54,644 nucleotides of DNA, taken from the NCBI GenBank assembly GCA_963736235.1, contig CAVTOR010000026.1, forward strand, positions 1 through 54,644, in the 5' to 3' direction. The DNA comes from CAVORB01 sp963736235. Lineage in GTDB: Bacteria; Pseudomonadota; Gammaproteobacteria; Chromatiales; Chromatiaceae. Shown here piece by piece: positions 17,350 to 26,086 of the stretch. The notes beneath the pieces are model-generated. The model ran no database searches and was not told the DNA's origin. It saw only the letters and a list, made by a program, of their open reading frames with translations. Each line of letters opens with the position of its first letter. Within the stretch, counting starts at the first letter, position 1. The translations under genes and the position numbers were made by a program.

Positions 17350-18368
17350 TCAGACCGGGACTTCGCAGACGAAGCGCAGGTACTTGAGCATGCCCCGCGC
17401 ATTGGCGAAGGCCGGGTGCTCCGCCACCGCCTGGTTGGGGAACCAGTCGCGGATGTGCTCGGCCAGGGCGACGGTGCCGCCGCCGACGAAGAGCACGCGG
17501 TCGAGCTCGGCACCCAGCCCCAGCTGGCGGCGGGTCTCGGCATGGATGCGCTCGAGGACCTGTTGCTTGGCCTCGCGCACCAGGGCGGAGACGTCTTGGT
17601 CCTGCCCGTAGAGCCGGACCCTGCCCTTCTGCACGGCCTGCTCGACAGTGCGCTCGCCGATCACCTCCAGGTCGTACTTGGCGCGGATGCCCTCCCCGAC
17701 CTGCCGCTTCACGTCCAGCAGACCGCAGCGCAGAGAGCCCGAGGCGTCGTGGACCACCGCCTGATCGGCGACCACCACGTAGTCGGTGGTGCGCCCGCCG
17801 ATGTCGACCACGGCGATGGGGGCGCCCAGACGCTCCTCGGCCAGGGTGACCTCGCCGCCTTTGTTCGATCGATCACATGGTCGTACCAGGCGGCCAGGGC
17901 CTCGGGGATGACGTCATGGAAGGCAATGGACGCGGCCAGGCGCCCGTCGATGGGGTCGACGGGGCGCTTGAGGCTCGCGCGCTTCTTCTCCACGGTCTCG
18001 GTACGCTGGCTACCGTCCTTGAGGTAGAAGGCGCTCACCGGCAGGCCGGAGACGGCATGGACCGAGTGCCCGCCGAGCTTGGCCTGCTGCATCCCGTGCT
18101 GGACGATGACCCGGTTCAATCCGGAGAAGGGATAGCCGTCGAAATAGGTCGGCTCCCCGTCCACTTCCCCGGCCGCATAGAGGGTGTCCTCGGTCTCGTA
18201 CTCGGCGATCTTGTGCTGGGCCTCATTGAGCCAGGTGACGTTGGCGCGGCCGACACGTGCGCGCGAGGGAATCGCCACCAGCCGGCCGTCCGCGAGTGCA
18301 AGCTTGGTGAAGGCATAGCCGTCGTCGAGGCCGATGCTGATGGGTTCGGAGCTGTTGGTGTCCGTCAC
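17350..18368 (-). CDS. parM: ParM/StbA-like actin-type partition ATPase (frameshifted)
   Basis: Actin-fold protein of about 340 residues from GTG 18368. Phosphate-1 loop GLDDGYAFTKLA, phosphate-2 VVDIGGRTTDYVVV and adenosine motif VLFVGGGTVAL are all present. The frame breaks near 17860, where one G is missing from a G run; on either side the protein continues normally. It should form filaments that push plasmid copies apart, working with the ParR-like protein encoded 47 bases upstream. Confidence 0.88.
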
Positions 18369-18415
18369 TGCCGCCTCTTTGTTTCGCTGTTTGGTGCCAC
18401 CGCGTTTGGGATCGT

Positions 18416-18832
18416 TTAACCGATGACCCTGCGCAAGTGTGAAAAGGGCTTGTCGCGGTCGGAGCGAACCCGAACCGGCTCTTCGGTGCGGTTTCTCCGT
18501 GACTGGGGTAAAGCCGGAACGAACTCGCTTTCGGGCTCGGCCGCTGCAGCATGGCCATCGGAGCGACGCCGATCGGTCCAACGGGCGAACGCGTTCCAGG
18601 GGGCAGTGCCCCTTCCCCGACCAGGTGTCGACGCGCCGCTCTCTCCCGTGTCCAACCCGGAAGCCGCTCGTTCCGTCCGCTGCTCTGCCAAGTAGCCGCC
18701 GACCAGGAGTCCGCGGAGCCACTCCTGCCGCCTGGCCTTGGGGATGAGGGACAGGCGCGAGAGCAGCAGACGCTCGAGCAGCATCGCCGGATCGAGCCGG
18801 ACACAGACGCGCTGGACGGACTGGGTCGTCAC
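18416..18832 (-). CDS. ParR/StbB-like DNA-binding partner of ParM
   Basis: 138 residues from GTG 18832, overlapping the PFL_4669 stop (GTGA). The N-terminus VQRVCVRLDPAMLLERLLLSRL ... RRQEWLRGLLVGGYL looks like a ribbon-helix-helix centromere-binding domain as in StbB/ParR; the C-terminal half is basic and low complexity. Position directly before parM supports the role of adaptor between centromere and filament. Similarity is judged by eye only. Confidence 0.65.
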   Translation of the reverse strand: MTTQSVQRVCVRLDPAMLLERLLLSRLSLIPKARRQEWLRGLLVGGYLAEQRTERAASGLDTGESGASTPGRGRGTAPWNAFARWTDRRRSDGHAAAAEPESEFVPALPQSRRNRTEEPVRVRSDRDKPFSHLRRVIG

Positions 18833-19608
18833 GATGCGTTCTGCAGAACGGTCGGCGGGAAGGCCGGCATACCGTCGTCCGCGGATTCCGGACGGACCGG
18901 CGCGAGCTCGGCGCGCACTTCGCCGGAGAGGATCTCCGGCGGAACCGTACCCATCGATTCGACGGCCTGCGCGGCCTTGGCGGTGCCCTGCGCAACGTCC
19001 AGGCGGGTGACGCCGAGAAAGCGATAACCGAGCGCACTGGCGAAGGCCCGCCGAATCGGTTTCGCCGCCTGATGCAGGCACCGCTCGGTCTCGTCTCGGG
19101 TCAGAAGCCCGACATACTGCGCAGACAAGACCCGCCGGGCGAAGCCGTCGTAGGATGCCAGCAGTTGCGCACCGCGGTAGGCGTAGGGGTTGGCGAACTG
19201 GAGCTTGACCCGCGTGGGCTTCACCGATGCGGCGGTATCGACGTCCATGCCCTCCGAGGTTGCCAGGCGCTCTTCCAACGCCGTCTTGGCATCATCGAGG
19301 TTTGCGCTTGCCAGGCTGAGCGCCTGATCGACCTTGATCAGCCACCAATCCGCGTAGGGATCGTCGGCCCGGCCACCGTGCCAGATCGCGCGCAGCAGAT
19401 TGGCGAAGCCAAGCAGACCGGTGATGGGGGGTCTATCCACCGCTCCCTGGCGTCCCTTGACCAATCGTCCAGCGTACCGCGTCTGCAGCGTCAACCAGGC
19501 CTGACCGCGCAGGGCACCCGGCCGGGCGATTCGCGGACCACCGCCTTCGCCCTCCACACCGCGTTCGGCGGGGTGCGTTGGACCGAGACCGGCCGGATTC
19601 TCAGGCAT
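18829..19608 (-). CDS. PFL_4669-family (TIGR03761) integrating conjugative element protein
   Basis: 259 residues. LQTRYAGRLVKGRQG, GLLGFANLLRAIWHGGRADDPYADWWLIKVD, KLQFANPYAYRGAQLLASYD, GLLTRDETERCLHQ, and LGVTRLDV match the PFL_4669 family that travels with STY4528 and ParB genes in PFGI-1/ICEclc-type islands. ATG 19608 has GGGAG eight bases upstream and is preferred to TTG 19629. Biochemical role unknown. First gene after the palindrome array; parR and parM follow. Confidence 0.88.
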   Translation of the reverse strand: MPENPAGLGPTHPAERGVEGEGGGPRIARPGALRGQAWLTLQTRYAGRLVKGRQGAVDRPPITGLLGFANLLRAIWHGGRADDPYADWWLIKVDQALSLASANLDDAKTALEERLATSEGMDVDTAASVKPTRVKLQFANPYAYRGAQLLASYDGFARRVLSAQYVGLLTRDETERCLHQAAKPIRRAFASALGYRFLGVTRLDVAQGTAKAAQAVESMGTVPPEILSGEVRAELAPVRPESADDGMPAFPPTVLQNAS

Positions 19609-20011
19609 AGTCAGTGCTCCCGATGGCAATGGGATTCGTCGCTTCTCAGGGCGCTATCAGGACATGCCGGGGTAACAGCGCACAACGGAAAACGCTTTCG
19701 AGCCGGCGAAGAGTTTGCCGCCGCTGGGATGATGGAGAGACTGTTCCGACGTCGGGGCGCTGCGGTTCGGGGTGATTACAGGTGTAATCAGTCCGTAGAG
19801 ACCGGACCGTCTTCGAAATTTGTCGCGACCAGGGGTGCGGATCCGGTGATTACAGGTGTAATCAGTCCGTCGAGACCTGCACCGTCTTCGAAATTTGCCG
19901 CGACCAGGGGCGCCGATTGGGTGATTACAGGTGTAATCAGTCCGTCGAGACCTGCACCGTCTTCGAAATTTGCCGCGACCAGAGGCGCAGATTGGGTGAT
20001 TACAGGTGTAA
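19609..20011. other. Non-coding region holding most of the palindrome array
   Basis: About 400 bases between PFL_4669 and the replication gene. The right 240 bases are the repeat array described separately; the left 160 bases hold the PFL_4669 promoter region, with no further repeats seen. Open frames here simply translate the repeats and are not counted as genes. Confidence 0.6.
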
Positions 20012-20088
20012 TCAGTCCGTCGAGACCTGCACCGTCTTCGAAATTTGCAGGACCGGCGGCGCAGATCCGATGATTACAGGTGTAATCA
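19773..20088. repeat. Five-copy palindrome array, 75-bp period (candidate origin or centromere)
   Basis: Five exact copies of the 18-base palindrome TGATTACAGGTGTAATCA start at 19773, 19847, 19922, 19997 and 20071, i.e. 74, 75, 75 and 74 bases apart, close to seven helical turns. Between copies a second motif, CCGTCTTCGAAATTTG, recurs four times (19807, 19882, 19957, 20032). The array crosses the 3' end of the replication gene: copy 5 is coding and the stop codon lies in copy 4. It may be iterons for the STY4528-type protein, parS-like sites for ParB, or the ParR centromere. Confidence 0.85.
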
Positions 20089-21362
20089 CGTTTAGACCGA
20101 GGGACCTCCGCCGGCCTCTCAGCGCTCCGGGCGACTCGGGGGCGGGCGCGGAACGCAGTCCGAGCCTTCGTTTCACCTCGGCGAGGGGATTCGCCTGGCC
20201 GTCTCGGGAAGACGCTCGCCGCTTGCGCGCCTCCGCTTGAGCAAGCTGGTCTTGCTGGCGCTGCTGGGCTTCGCGTCGGCGCTGGTCGCGTTCGTCCTGC
20301 ACCTTGAGGCCGAGGACGAACTGGAAGGTGCCGTTCTCGACGCAACGGCAGAGATGGGCGAGGTATTGCACCTCGCTGATCACGGGGTCGGCACCCTTGC
20401 GCTCTGCCCGGATGCGGCCCTCGAGCTCGTCGAGGACCTGCTGGCGGAGGTCCTCCTGGATGCGGGCGAGGTAGCGCTCTGCCAGGGCCCGCTCGTTTTC
20501 GCTCAGCCGTGAGGGGTAGCAGAGCGCCGGCTCCTTCGGCACCGTCTTCGATTTTTGCGTGCTCCTGCTCTTATTCTCCGTAGTAGTAGTATTCATATAA
20601 CTACTACTACATACCGTCTTCGAATTTCGAAGACGGTCGTCAGCCCTCTTCGATATTTGGAGACGGTCCGGATCGGGCTTACAGGACTGACCATTGCGCA
20701 GCCGCGCGACTACCTCGGCGCTGAAGCTGAAGTAGCGGTTCCCGCCGTAATCGCCCAGGGTGTCGAGGGCCTCGAGCCTGCGCGCCACGGGGCTTTCCGG
20801 AACCGCCAGATCCACCCCCGCTGCGATGTCCTGATCGATGGAGTCGAGTACGCCGGCCGCGACGGCACGCACTCGCCGGTGTCGGTGCCTCCTGGCCTCC
20901 TGCAGGAATCCCATGTAGTGGGGGTCCAACTGCACCGTATCCGCCAACAGTAACGGCTCGTCGTGCAGCGCGTAGACGTTACCCCGGAACCGACCACCGT
21001 CACCGCGCACGCGGGCGCAGAGGGTCAGCCAGCGGGTCGCCCGCAGAATCCCGAGGCTGCGGGCCACGGTGGAGTGGGAGGAGATGTTGGCGCCCTTGAG
21101 GATCTCGGTGTAGCTCGGAAAGCGCGGTGCTGCGGCCGGTCTCCCCGGCGTGCTGGCGAATGACCATCCAGACGACCTTATCCACCGGCTCCAGGATAGG
21201 ATCCAGCACCACGAGGGATGGGAAGGCCTGATGCCCGTTGCCCAGAAAGAGCATGGCATCGTTCGGCTTGCTGTCCGCCTTTCGCCGCAGCGCATCGACC
21301 GCGCTCTGGATCAATGCGCCCAGCGCACGGGGTACCGGCCGGGATCGCTGATCGGCGTCCAT
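20012..21362 (-). CDS. STY4528-family replication protein (frameshifted)
   Basis: About 450 residues from ATG 21362. The N-terminus LFLGNGHQAFPSLVVLDPILEPVDKVVWMVI is the signature of STY4528-type pathogenicity-island replication proteins; HSTVARSLGILRATRWLTLC is a winged-helix DNA-binding segment. A frame change near 21130 joins the two parts. A low-complexity SSSYMNTTTTENKS stretch is encoded by the palindrome-rich AT block at 20540-20670. The C-terminus is charged, and its last 25 residues are encoded by the repeat array. Probably initiates replication of the element. Confidence 0.82.
20542..20670. repeat. Palindrome-rich AT block inside the replication gene
   Basis: A perfect 11-base inverted repeat GTAGTAGTAGT/ACTACTACTAC (20580-20610, 9-base AT spacer) lies next to a perfect 12-base inverted repeat ACCGTCTTCGAA/TTCGAAGACGGT around one base (20613-20637). 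The latter is two facing copies of the second motif of the downstream array; further copies lie at 20542 and, degenerate, 20644-20670. Low GC here contrasts with the surrounding gene and could be a DNA-unwinding element. Confidence 0.75.
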
Positions 21363-21385
21363 CGTTCAGCGACCGGAGCTGGTCT

Positions 21386-22028
21386 TCACGCGCCCGGCGC
21401 GCCGGAGAAGGATCTGTCGGGTTTGGTGTGTGGCGTTTGACTTCCGGGTCTGCCCAGAACCTGTTCGACGGCCTCCTGGTCCTCCGCCCACTCCCGGGTC
21501 AGATTCCAGATGAGTCGCAGGGACACGGCCGTCTCCCGGTGGATCTGCAGATAGTCGTTTGCCGGGAGATCCACACCCCCGAGCGCTTTGACCTTTTGCT
21601 TCCAGGCATTCCAGACGGCGTGCGTCTCCGTCTCGGTGGGTTGGCGCGGACGCCCGATGCCCGCGGAGAGACCCCGCCACTGGCGGATCTTGCTGTACTC
21701 CAGGGGACCGATACCGTAGAAGCTGCGCGCCATGTCGAGCGGCGCATCCGCATCGATCAGGTCGTTGAGTAGATTATCGTCCGTGCGTTGGCGCCGAAGA
21801 TGCTCGATCATGGGCCAGAAGAGTCCCCGGTTGAGCTCGATGCGCAGGCAGTGCGCCCGCAGGGAGGCCATGCGCAGGATGTCGCCGAGGGCCACGTCGG
21901 CCAGGGCGTCCACCTCCTTCGGACCGAAGTTCATGGCCCGCAGGGCTTGGTGATCGCCCTTCGACGGCACAGCGGGTGGCATAGAGCACGACCGCGGTGA
22001 TTAGCTCCGATTCTTTGGTCGCGGACAT
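21386..22028 (-). CDS. DUF2857 protein (frameshifted)
   Basis: About 213 residues from ATG 22028. FGPKEVDALADVALGDI, LNRGLFWPMIEHLRRQRTDD and LIDADAPLDMARSFYGIGPLEYSKIRQWRGL are typical of DUF2857, a probable DNA-binding (sigma-factor-like HTH) protein always found between ParB and STY4528 genes in ICEs. One extra G in a GGG run near 21962 breaks the frame. The gene ends 23 bases before the replication gene, so they are likely one operon. Confidence 0.82.
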
Positions 22029-22032
22029 CGGC

Positions 22033-22545
22033 TCAGCCCCAGAGTGGTGACCCAGTCGTCTCGGCGACCCGGTGCAGATCTCGGTAGTTCTCCATCAACC
22101 CGCAGAGGTCCTGCCAGGCCCGATCGTCGAGGCGCCGCCACAGTCGGTATCCAGTGTTCCCGGGGTCCAGTGTCCACACGCTGTCGAACAACAGGCCCGC
22201 GTCCTGGTCCTCAAGGGCACGGCGCAGCACCGAGCCCTCCTGCACCAGGGGCAGGATCTCGGCGAGGGGTGCGACCGTGACCTCGGCGCAGGCGGCGAGC
22301 TGCCACCAGGCCGTGGAGACCTGGGCCAGTTCGTCCTGGTCCAGTTGCTCGAGCAGCGCGGCGTCGGGAACATCGCAGATCATGTAGCCGAGGCCCTTGC
22401 CGATCAGCGGTGCGATCAAGGTCTCCAGCCCATGGCGTTGGGCGATACGTTGCGCCAGGGTCCAGGCCCGCGCGCGCAGGGATTTGAGGTCCCGCGCGCG
22501 GGATTGGTCCGAAGTCTTGGGGTGCTGGGCAGTCGTCGTATTCAT
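22033..22545 (-). CDS. Backbone hypothetical protein
   Basis: 170 residues from ATG 22545. Mostly helical (LKSLRARAWTLAQRIAQRHGLETLIAPLIGKGLGYMICDVPDAALLEQLDQDELAQV); ends TGSPLWG. No signal peptide, membrane segment or known motif. It lies 4 bases before DUF2857 and downstream of parB, so it is part of the replication/partition operon. Family not recognised. Confidence 0.65.
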   Translation of the reverse strand: MNTTTAQHPKTSDQSRARDLKSLRARAWTLAQRIAQRHGLETLIAPLIGKGLGYMICDVPDAALLEQLDQDELAQVSTAWWQLAACAEVTVAPLAEILPLVQEGSVLRRALEDQDAGLLFDSVWTLDPGNTGYRLWRRLDDRAWQDLCGLMENYRDLHRVAETTGSPLWG

Positions 22546-22609
22546 GTCGTGCCCGGGATCCTCTTCTTCGTCGTTTCTTGGTTCGGTGGGTTGCCCGTCC
22601 GATCGATGG

Positions 22610-23574
22610 TCAAGAGTCGGCTCCCCCCGGATTTCGCTCCCGCTGCTCGTCGTCCTCTGGCAGTCGATCGGGTTCACCCGATCTCCCAGCTGCAGAGAGA
22701 TGCGCTGGCGAAGCGCGAGTGGCGAACTCCGGTTCAGCCGCACCGCCAGGTTCCGCGGCGCGCTCGTCGAGGCGGGCCGCCAGCGCTTGTCGCACGGATT
22801 CAGGATCGACGTCCATCCGCCGGGTGATTTCCGACCTCGACCGCACGGCGGAGAACGGCAAAGTCCCAGACTGTCCCGTCGCTCTTACGGCATGCCGCAT
22901 CGAACGCGGTCGCGAAGGCTTCGGTTTCCGCGTCCGTGATCGACCTCCAGACCGATTCGGCGGCACGCTCCAGGTGTGCGAATCCGCTCGACCTGTGGGC
23001 GGCCGATCCCGGCCGCCAGCGCATCGGGTAACAGGGACCAGAGCCGCTCGACCGCGTACGCCATGTACGAGAAGACGCTCTGGCTGACGACGTAGCCCAC
23101 GTCGCGGAGTGCCGCCACCGCCTGCCGCTGACTGAGCGGTGCCCCACCCCGCTCTTCACGAATCAGGTCCAGCAACGCCAGAACGGCCCGCGCGCGATCG
23201 ATGAACACCAGATCGCCCCGCAGGTCGTTTTCCTTGAGATGTCCCGCCAGGACGGCTTTCTCCCCCGACCAGGGCACGACGACGCAGGGAACACGCGCGA
23301 ACCGTTCCTCTTCGGTCTCGGTGTGCAGTTCCCTGATCGCTCGCAGCCGTGTGTTGCCGCCGGCGGCGACAATGTAATCGGCTTCCCCTGGCCGACGCGT
23401 GACGATAAGCGGCTGGAGCATCCCGTCGACGCGGATTGACTCCTTAATCTCCCTGTACGCGGGGTTCTTCGCCTGCCGTGGGTTGCGTTCATACGCGCGG
23501 ATGCAGACGACGGGGATCGAGGTCAGTGGCGATGCCGCACTCTGATCCAGTGGCTCGCCGGGCTCTCGGGACAT
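22610..23574 (-). CDS. parB: ParB-family partition protein, ICE type (frameshifted)
   Basis: About 320 residues from ATG 23574, which overlaps the stop of the Cro-like gene (TGATG). ParB/Srx nuclease-like domain: RNPRQAKNPAYREIKESIRVDGMLQPLIVTRR and AAGGNTRLRAIREL, then an HTH region (PLSQRQAVAALRDVGY). Frame changes near 22990 and 22840 join to a helical C-terminus (VRQALAARLDERA). This fits the PFGI-1-type ParB that accompanies DUF2857 and STY4528. No ParA gene is seen in the window. Confidence 0.85.
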
Positions 23575-23858
23575 CAGCCGTCCCCGACGGGTGCGCCCCC
23601 GCGGTCTTCGCGCGGACAAACACCGCGATAAATCTCCGGGTGTCTGACCAGGCTCTGCCGCGGGACGGTTTCCAGCCGCCCTTCCGAATCCGCGGCGACC
23701 GTCCGGGTTTTCTCCTCGATCTCGGTCGCCATCCTCGGGCTAGCAAAACGGTGTCCGCCGGCGACCTGATAGAGGTAGGAGACCGAGCCGTTGCATACCA
23801 CCGCCACCTCGGCGCGTTCGCGCTTGGTGGCTGCTCTTAGGAAATAGTTTAGCTTCAT
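23574..23858 (-). CDS. YdaS/Cro-like small DNA-binding protein
   Basis: 94 residues. MKLNYFLRAATKRERAEVAVVCNGSVSYLYQVAGGHRFASPRMATEIE is a helix-turn-helix of the YdaS/Cro type that pairs with S24-type repressors. It is divergent from the repressor gene at 23952 with 93 bases between starts. It is the first gene of the leftward backbone operon and is coupled to parB. Probably the antagonist in a repressor/Cro switch that controls replication and partition genes. Confidence 0.82.
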   Translation of the reverse strand: MKLNYFLRAATKRERAEVAVVCNGSVSYLYQVAGGHRFASPRMATEIEEKTRTVAADSEGRLETVPRQSLVRHPEIYRGVCPREDRGGAPVGDG

Positions 23859-23889
23859 GCTCTTTACGTTAGCAAGACTCGGAATCGCC

Positions 23890-23935
23890 TTGCAAGACGG
23901 TGCCGGCCCTTTTATATTTACCAGTGCGCTAAATA
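23890..23935 (+). promoter_or_regulatory. Repressor promoter and operator in the divergent region
   Basis: TTGCAA (23890-23895) and TATATT (23913-23918) with a 17-base spacer form a good sigma-70 promoter for the repressor. The dyad TATTTA-N9-TAAATA (23915-23935) overlaps the -10 and start region, a suitable site for self-repression. The Cro-like gene reads away from the other side. Confidence 0.65.
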
Positions 23936-23951
23936 AGCGAAGCAGGCATTT

Positions 23952-24638
23952 ATGACGCGGCGACATGAACAGGTCCGGCTCCGCAACCTGGAGCTCTTGA
24001 TCAGCGAGGCAGGATCGGCCGCCGAGCTGGCGCGCAAGGCCGGCACCAGCCCGTCCTATCTCAGCCAGGTGCGCCGTCAGCTGACGACGCAGACCGGCAC
24101 GCCGCGGAGCCTGGGCGATGAGCTGGCGGACAAGCTGGAACGATCCATGGAGAAGCCACGTGGTTGGATGGACGAGCCCCACGACGAAGCCCGCGAAGCG
24201 AAACAGCGGACGCGGAGACCAGACACCAAGTCAAAGAAGACCTCGCTCACCCTACACCCCCTGATCTCCTGGGTTCAGGCGGGCCATTGGCAGGAGCTCG
24301 ATTGGAATTTCACCGTCGAACACGCCGACGAGGTCTGGCCCTGCCCCGTGGACTGCAGCGACGAGACCTTCGTGCTGCGGGTCAAGGGCCAGAGCATGGA
24401 GCCCAGGTTTAACGAGGGGGACCTGATCTTCGTCGACCCACACGCAGAGCCGGGGCACAAGAAATTCGTCGTCGTGCGCTCAAACGAATCGATGGAGGCC
24501 ACGTTCAAGCAGCTGATCGTCGAGGAGAACCGCCGGTACCTCAAGGCGCTGAACCCCGACTGGCCCGATCGCATCGTCGCGATGCGGGAGAACACGACGA
24601 TCTGCGGCGTGGTGGTGTTCAAAGGTGAGGAAGTTTGA
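23952..24638 (+). CDS. CI/LexA-like repressor with S24 peptidase domain
   Basis: 228 residues. N-terminal XRE helix-turn-helix (AAELARKAGTSPSYLSQVRRQL), linker rich in charged residues, and a C-terminal S24 autoprotease domain: the Ser of VKGQSMEP (about residue 148) and the Lys of HKKFVVVRS (about 170) form the Ser/Lys dyad. It should repress the divergent backbone operon and be inactivated by RecA-stimulated self-cleavage after DNA damage, linking mobility to SOS as in SXT SetR. Confidence 0.9.
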   Translation: MTRRHEQVRLRNLELLISEAGSAAELARKAGTSPSYLSQVRRQLTTQTGTPRSLGDELADKLERSMEKPRGWMDEPHDEAREAKQRTRRPDTKSKKTSLTLHPLISWVQAGHWQELDWNFTVEHADEVWPCPVDCSDETFVLRVKGQSMEPRFNEGDLIFVDPHAEPGHKKFVVVRSNESMEATFKQLIVEENRRYLKALNPDWPDRIVAMRENTTICGVVVFKGEEV

Positions 24639-25059
24639 CGCTCCACCAAACCATAGCGCTATCAGTTTGCATGAAACTAATTGTCCCACCGATCTGTTCG
24701 CTCTTCAAAATATTAGCTTATAGCTAACTTTTTTGCCCGCAACGTGTCCCTCGATAACCGGTCGTGAGTCAAGCCAAACAATGTCAAGTAAGAACTCTGA
24801 CCCAATACCGGCACGGTGTCCGTGCGTTGACCAAACCGAACCTTGCAACGGCGAGGCGCACCGGAGACACTCGACACCATGCTGCTATCGACTCCACCCA
24901 CCCGGCGCCTGCTCCCGATGCGCCGCATCCAGCGTTGGCGTACCCATTGCTGCGTGCCCCTATGATTTGGTAGCGATCGCGATTTAGCGATTTGTAGGAA
25001 AGGCCGCAGCAACAGCTGCGGCCTGTTTCGTTTCGGCGTTCGTTTTTGGGAGAGTCGAG
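24639..25059. other. Intergenic region between repressor and transporter
   Basis: 421 bases without a convincing gene. The first 100 bases are AT-rich (AATATTAGCTTATAGC and similar), unlike the surrounding DNA. The right end holds a strong hairpin (25001-25024). This is probably the junction between mobile backbone and cargo. Confidence 0.5.
25001..25024 (+). terminator. Terminator-like or attenuator hairpin
   Basis: AGGCCGCAGC/GCTGCGGCCT, a perfect 10-base stem with loop AACA, followed on the plus strand by GTTTCGTTTC. The T-tract is broken, so it is a weak rho-independent terminator at best. It lies 35 bases before the EamA start and could also attenuate that gene. Confidence 0.5.
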
Positions 25060-25938
25060 ATGTCCGTCCCGGCGGCGTTTTTAGGAGTGGTGCTGATCTG
25101 GGCGACCACCCCTCTTGCGATCAAGTGGAGCAGCGAGGGCGCGGGCTTTTTGTTCGGCGTCGCTTCACGCATGTTACTGGGCGTGGTCGTTTGCCTGATA
25201 CTCGTCGCGCTGCTGAGCCGCCGCATGCGTTGGCACCGCGAGGCCCTGCTCACCTACTTTGCCGCAGGGATGGGGCTATGGGGTGCCATGACCAGCGTCT
25301 ACTGGTCGGCCCAGTTCATCCCCTCCGGGCTGATCTCCGTGCTGTTCGGCCTCAGTCCGGTGGTGACCGGGGTGATGGCGGCCATCTGGTTGGGCGAGCG
25401 TTTGCTGACCCCCTTTCGCCTTGGGGGACTCGCCCTCGGTCTCGTCGGACTGTCGGTTGTCTTTGCCCACGGCCTGGCGACGGGCGCCGGCGCCGCCCTC
25501 GGCATAGTCGGGATCCTGCTCTCGGTGCATATCCATGCCGCGAGTGCCGTGTGGGTCAAACGCATCGGTGCCGGCGTCCCGGCACTGGAGACGACGACCG
25601 GTGCGCTTCTGGTCGCCGTGCCCCTGTTCCTGCTCAACTGGGCGCTGCTCGACGGCGAGCTGCCCACAGAGTTGGAGCCGCGAACCACCTTGTCCATCGT
25701 TTATCTCGCGGTGTTCGGCTCGGCGCTGGGGTTCATCCTCTATTACCACGTGCTTCGCCATGTCGAGGCCAGTCGCGTATCGCTGATCACCCTCGTGACA
25801 CCGGTACTCGCGCTCTTCCTCGGCCAGGAGGTGAACGGCGAGACCATCGGTCCGCGGGAACTGGCCGGGACGGCGGTCATCCTCGCAGGGCTGGCCTGCT
25901 ACCAGTGGGGGGACCGTTGGATCGAGCGTCGGGCCTGA
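25060..25938 (+). CDS. EamA/DMT-family transporter
   Basis: 292-residue inner-membrane protein with about ten membrane helices in two EamA repeats. The first repeat starts FLGVVLIWATTPLAIKWS and the second includes LGFILYYHVLRHVEASRVSLITLVTPVLALFLG, the usual C-terminal repeat signature. A metabolite or amino-acid exporter by family; substrate unknown. ATG 25060 follows GGGAGAG. Confidence 0.9.
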   Translation: MSVPAAFLGVVLIWATTPLAIKWSSEGAGFLFGVASRMLLGVVVCLILVALLSRRMRWHREALLTYFAAGMGLWGAMTSVYWSAQFIPSGLISVLFGLSPVVTGVMAAIWLGERLLTPFRLGGLALGLVGLSVVFAHGLATGAGAALGIVGILLSVHIHAASAVWVKRIGAGVPALETTTGALLVAVPLFLLNWALLDGELPTELEPRTTLSIVYLAVFGSALGFILYYHVLRHVEASRVSLITLVTPVLALFLGQEVNGETIGPRELAGTAVILAGLACYQWGDRWIERRA

Positions 25939-26086
25939 CGGGCTACAAACGAATATGGGCGTCCCTTGGAGGCACCGGAGAACCCGGTCCCGGCTGCACC
26001 CACCGCCGGGACCGGGATCGCGCGGGAAATAGTATCGACGAAGCCCCGCTGTTGAATCCGGCGCGCCGAGCACCAACAACAGCCCA

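Noticed and set aside
19773..20088. Possible CRISPR array
   Set aside because: The spacing is regular but the sequences between palindromes are also nearly identical, so they are not spacers, and no cas gene is nearby.
19788..20345. Open frame encoding repeats of ANFEDGAGLDGLITPVIT
   Set aside because: The peptide repeat is only the translation of the 75-base DNA repeats; the upstream part is in the wrong frame for the replication protein.
25001..25024. Strong rho-independent terminator
   Set aside because: The stem is excellent but the following T-tract is interrupted by C and G, so only a weak terminator or attenuator call is kept.
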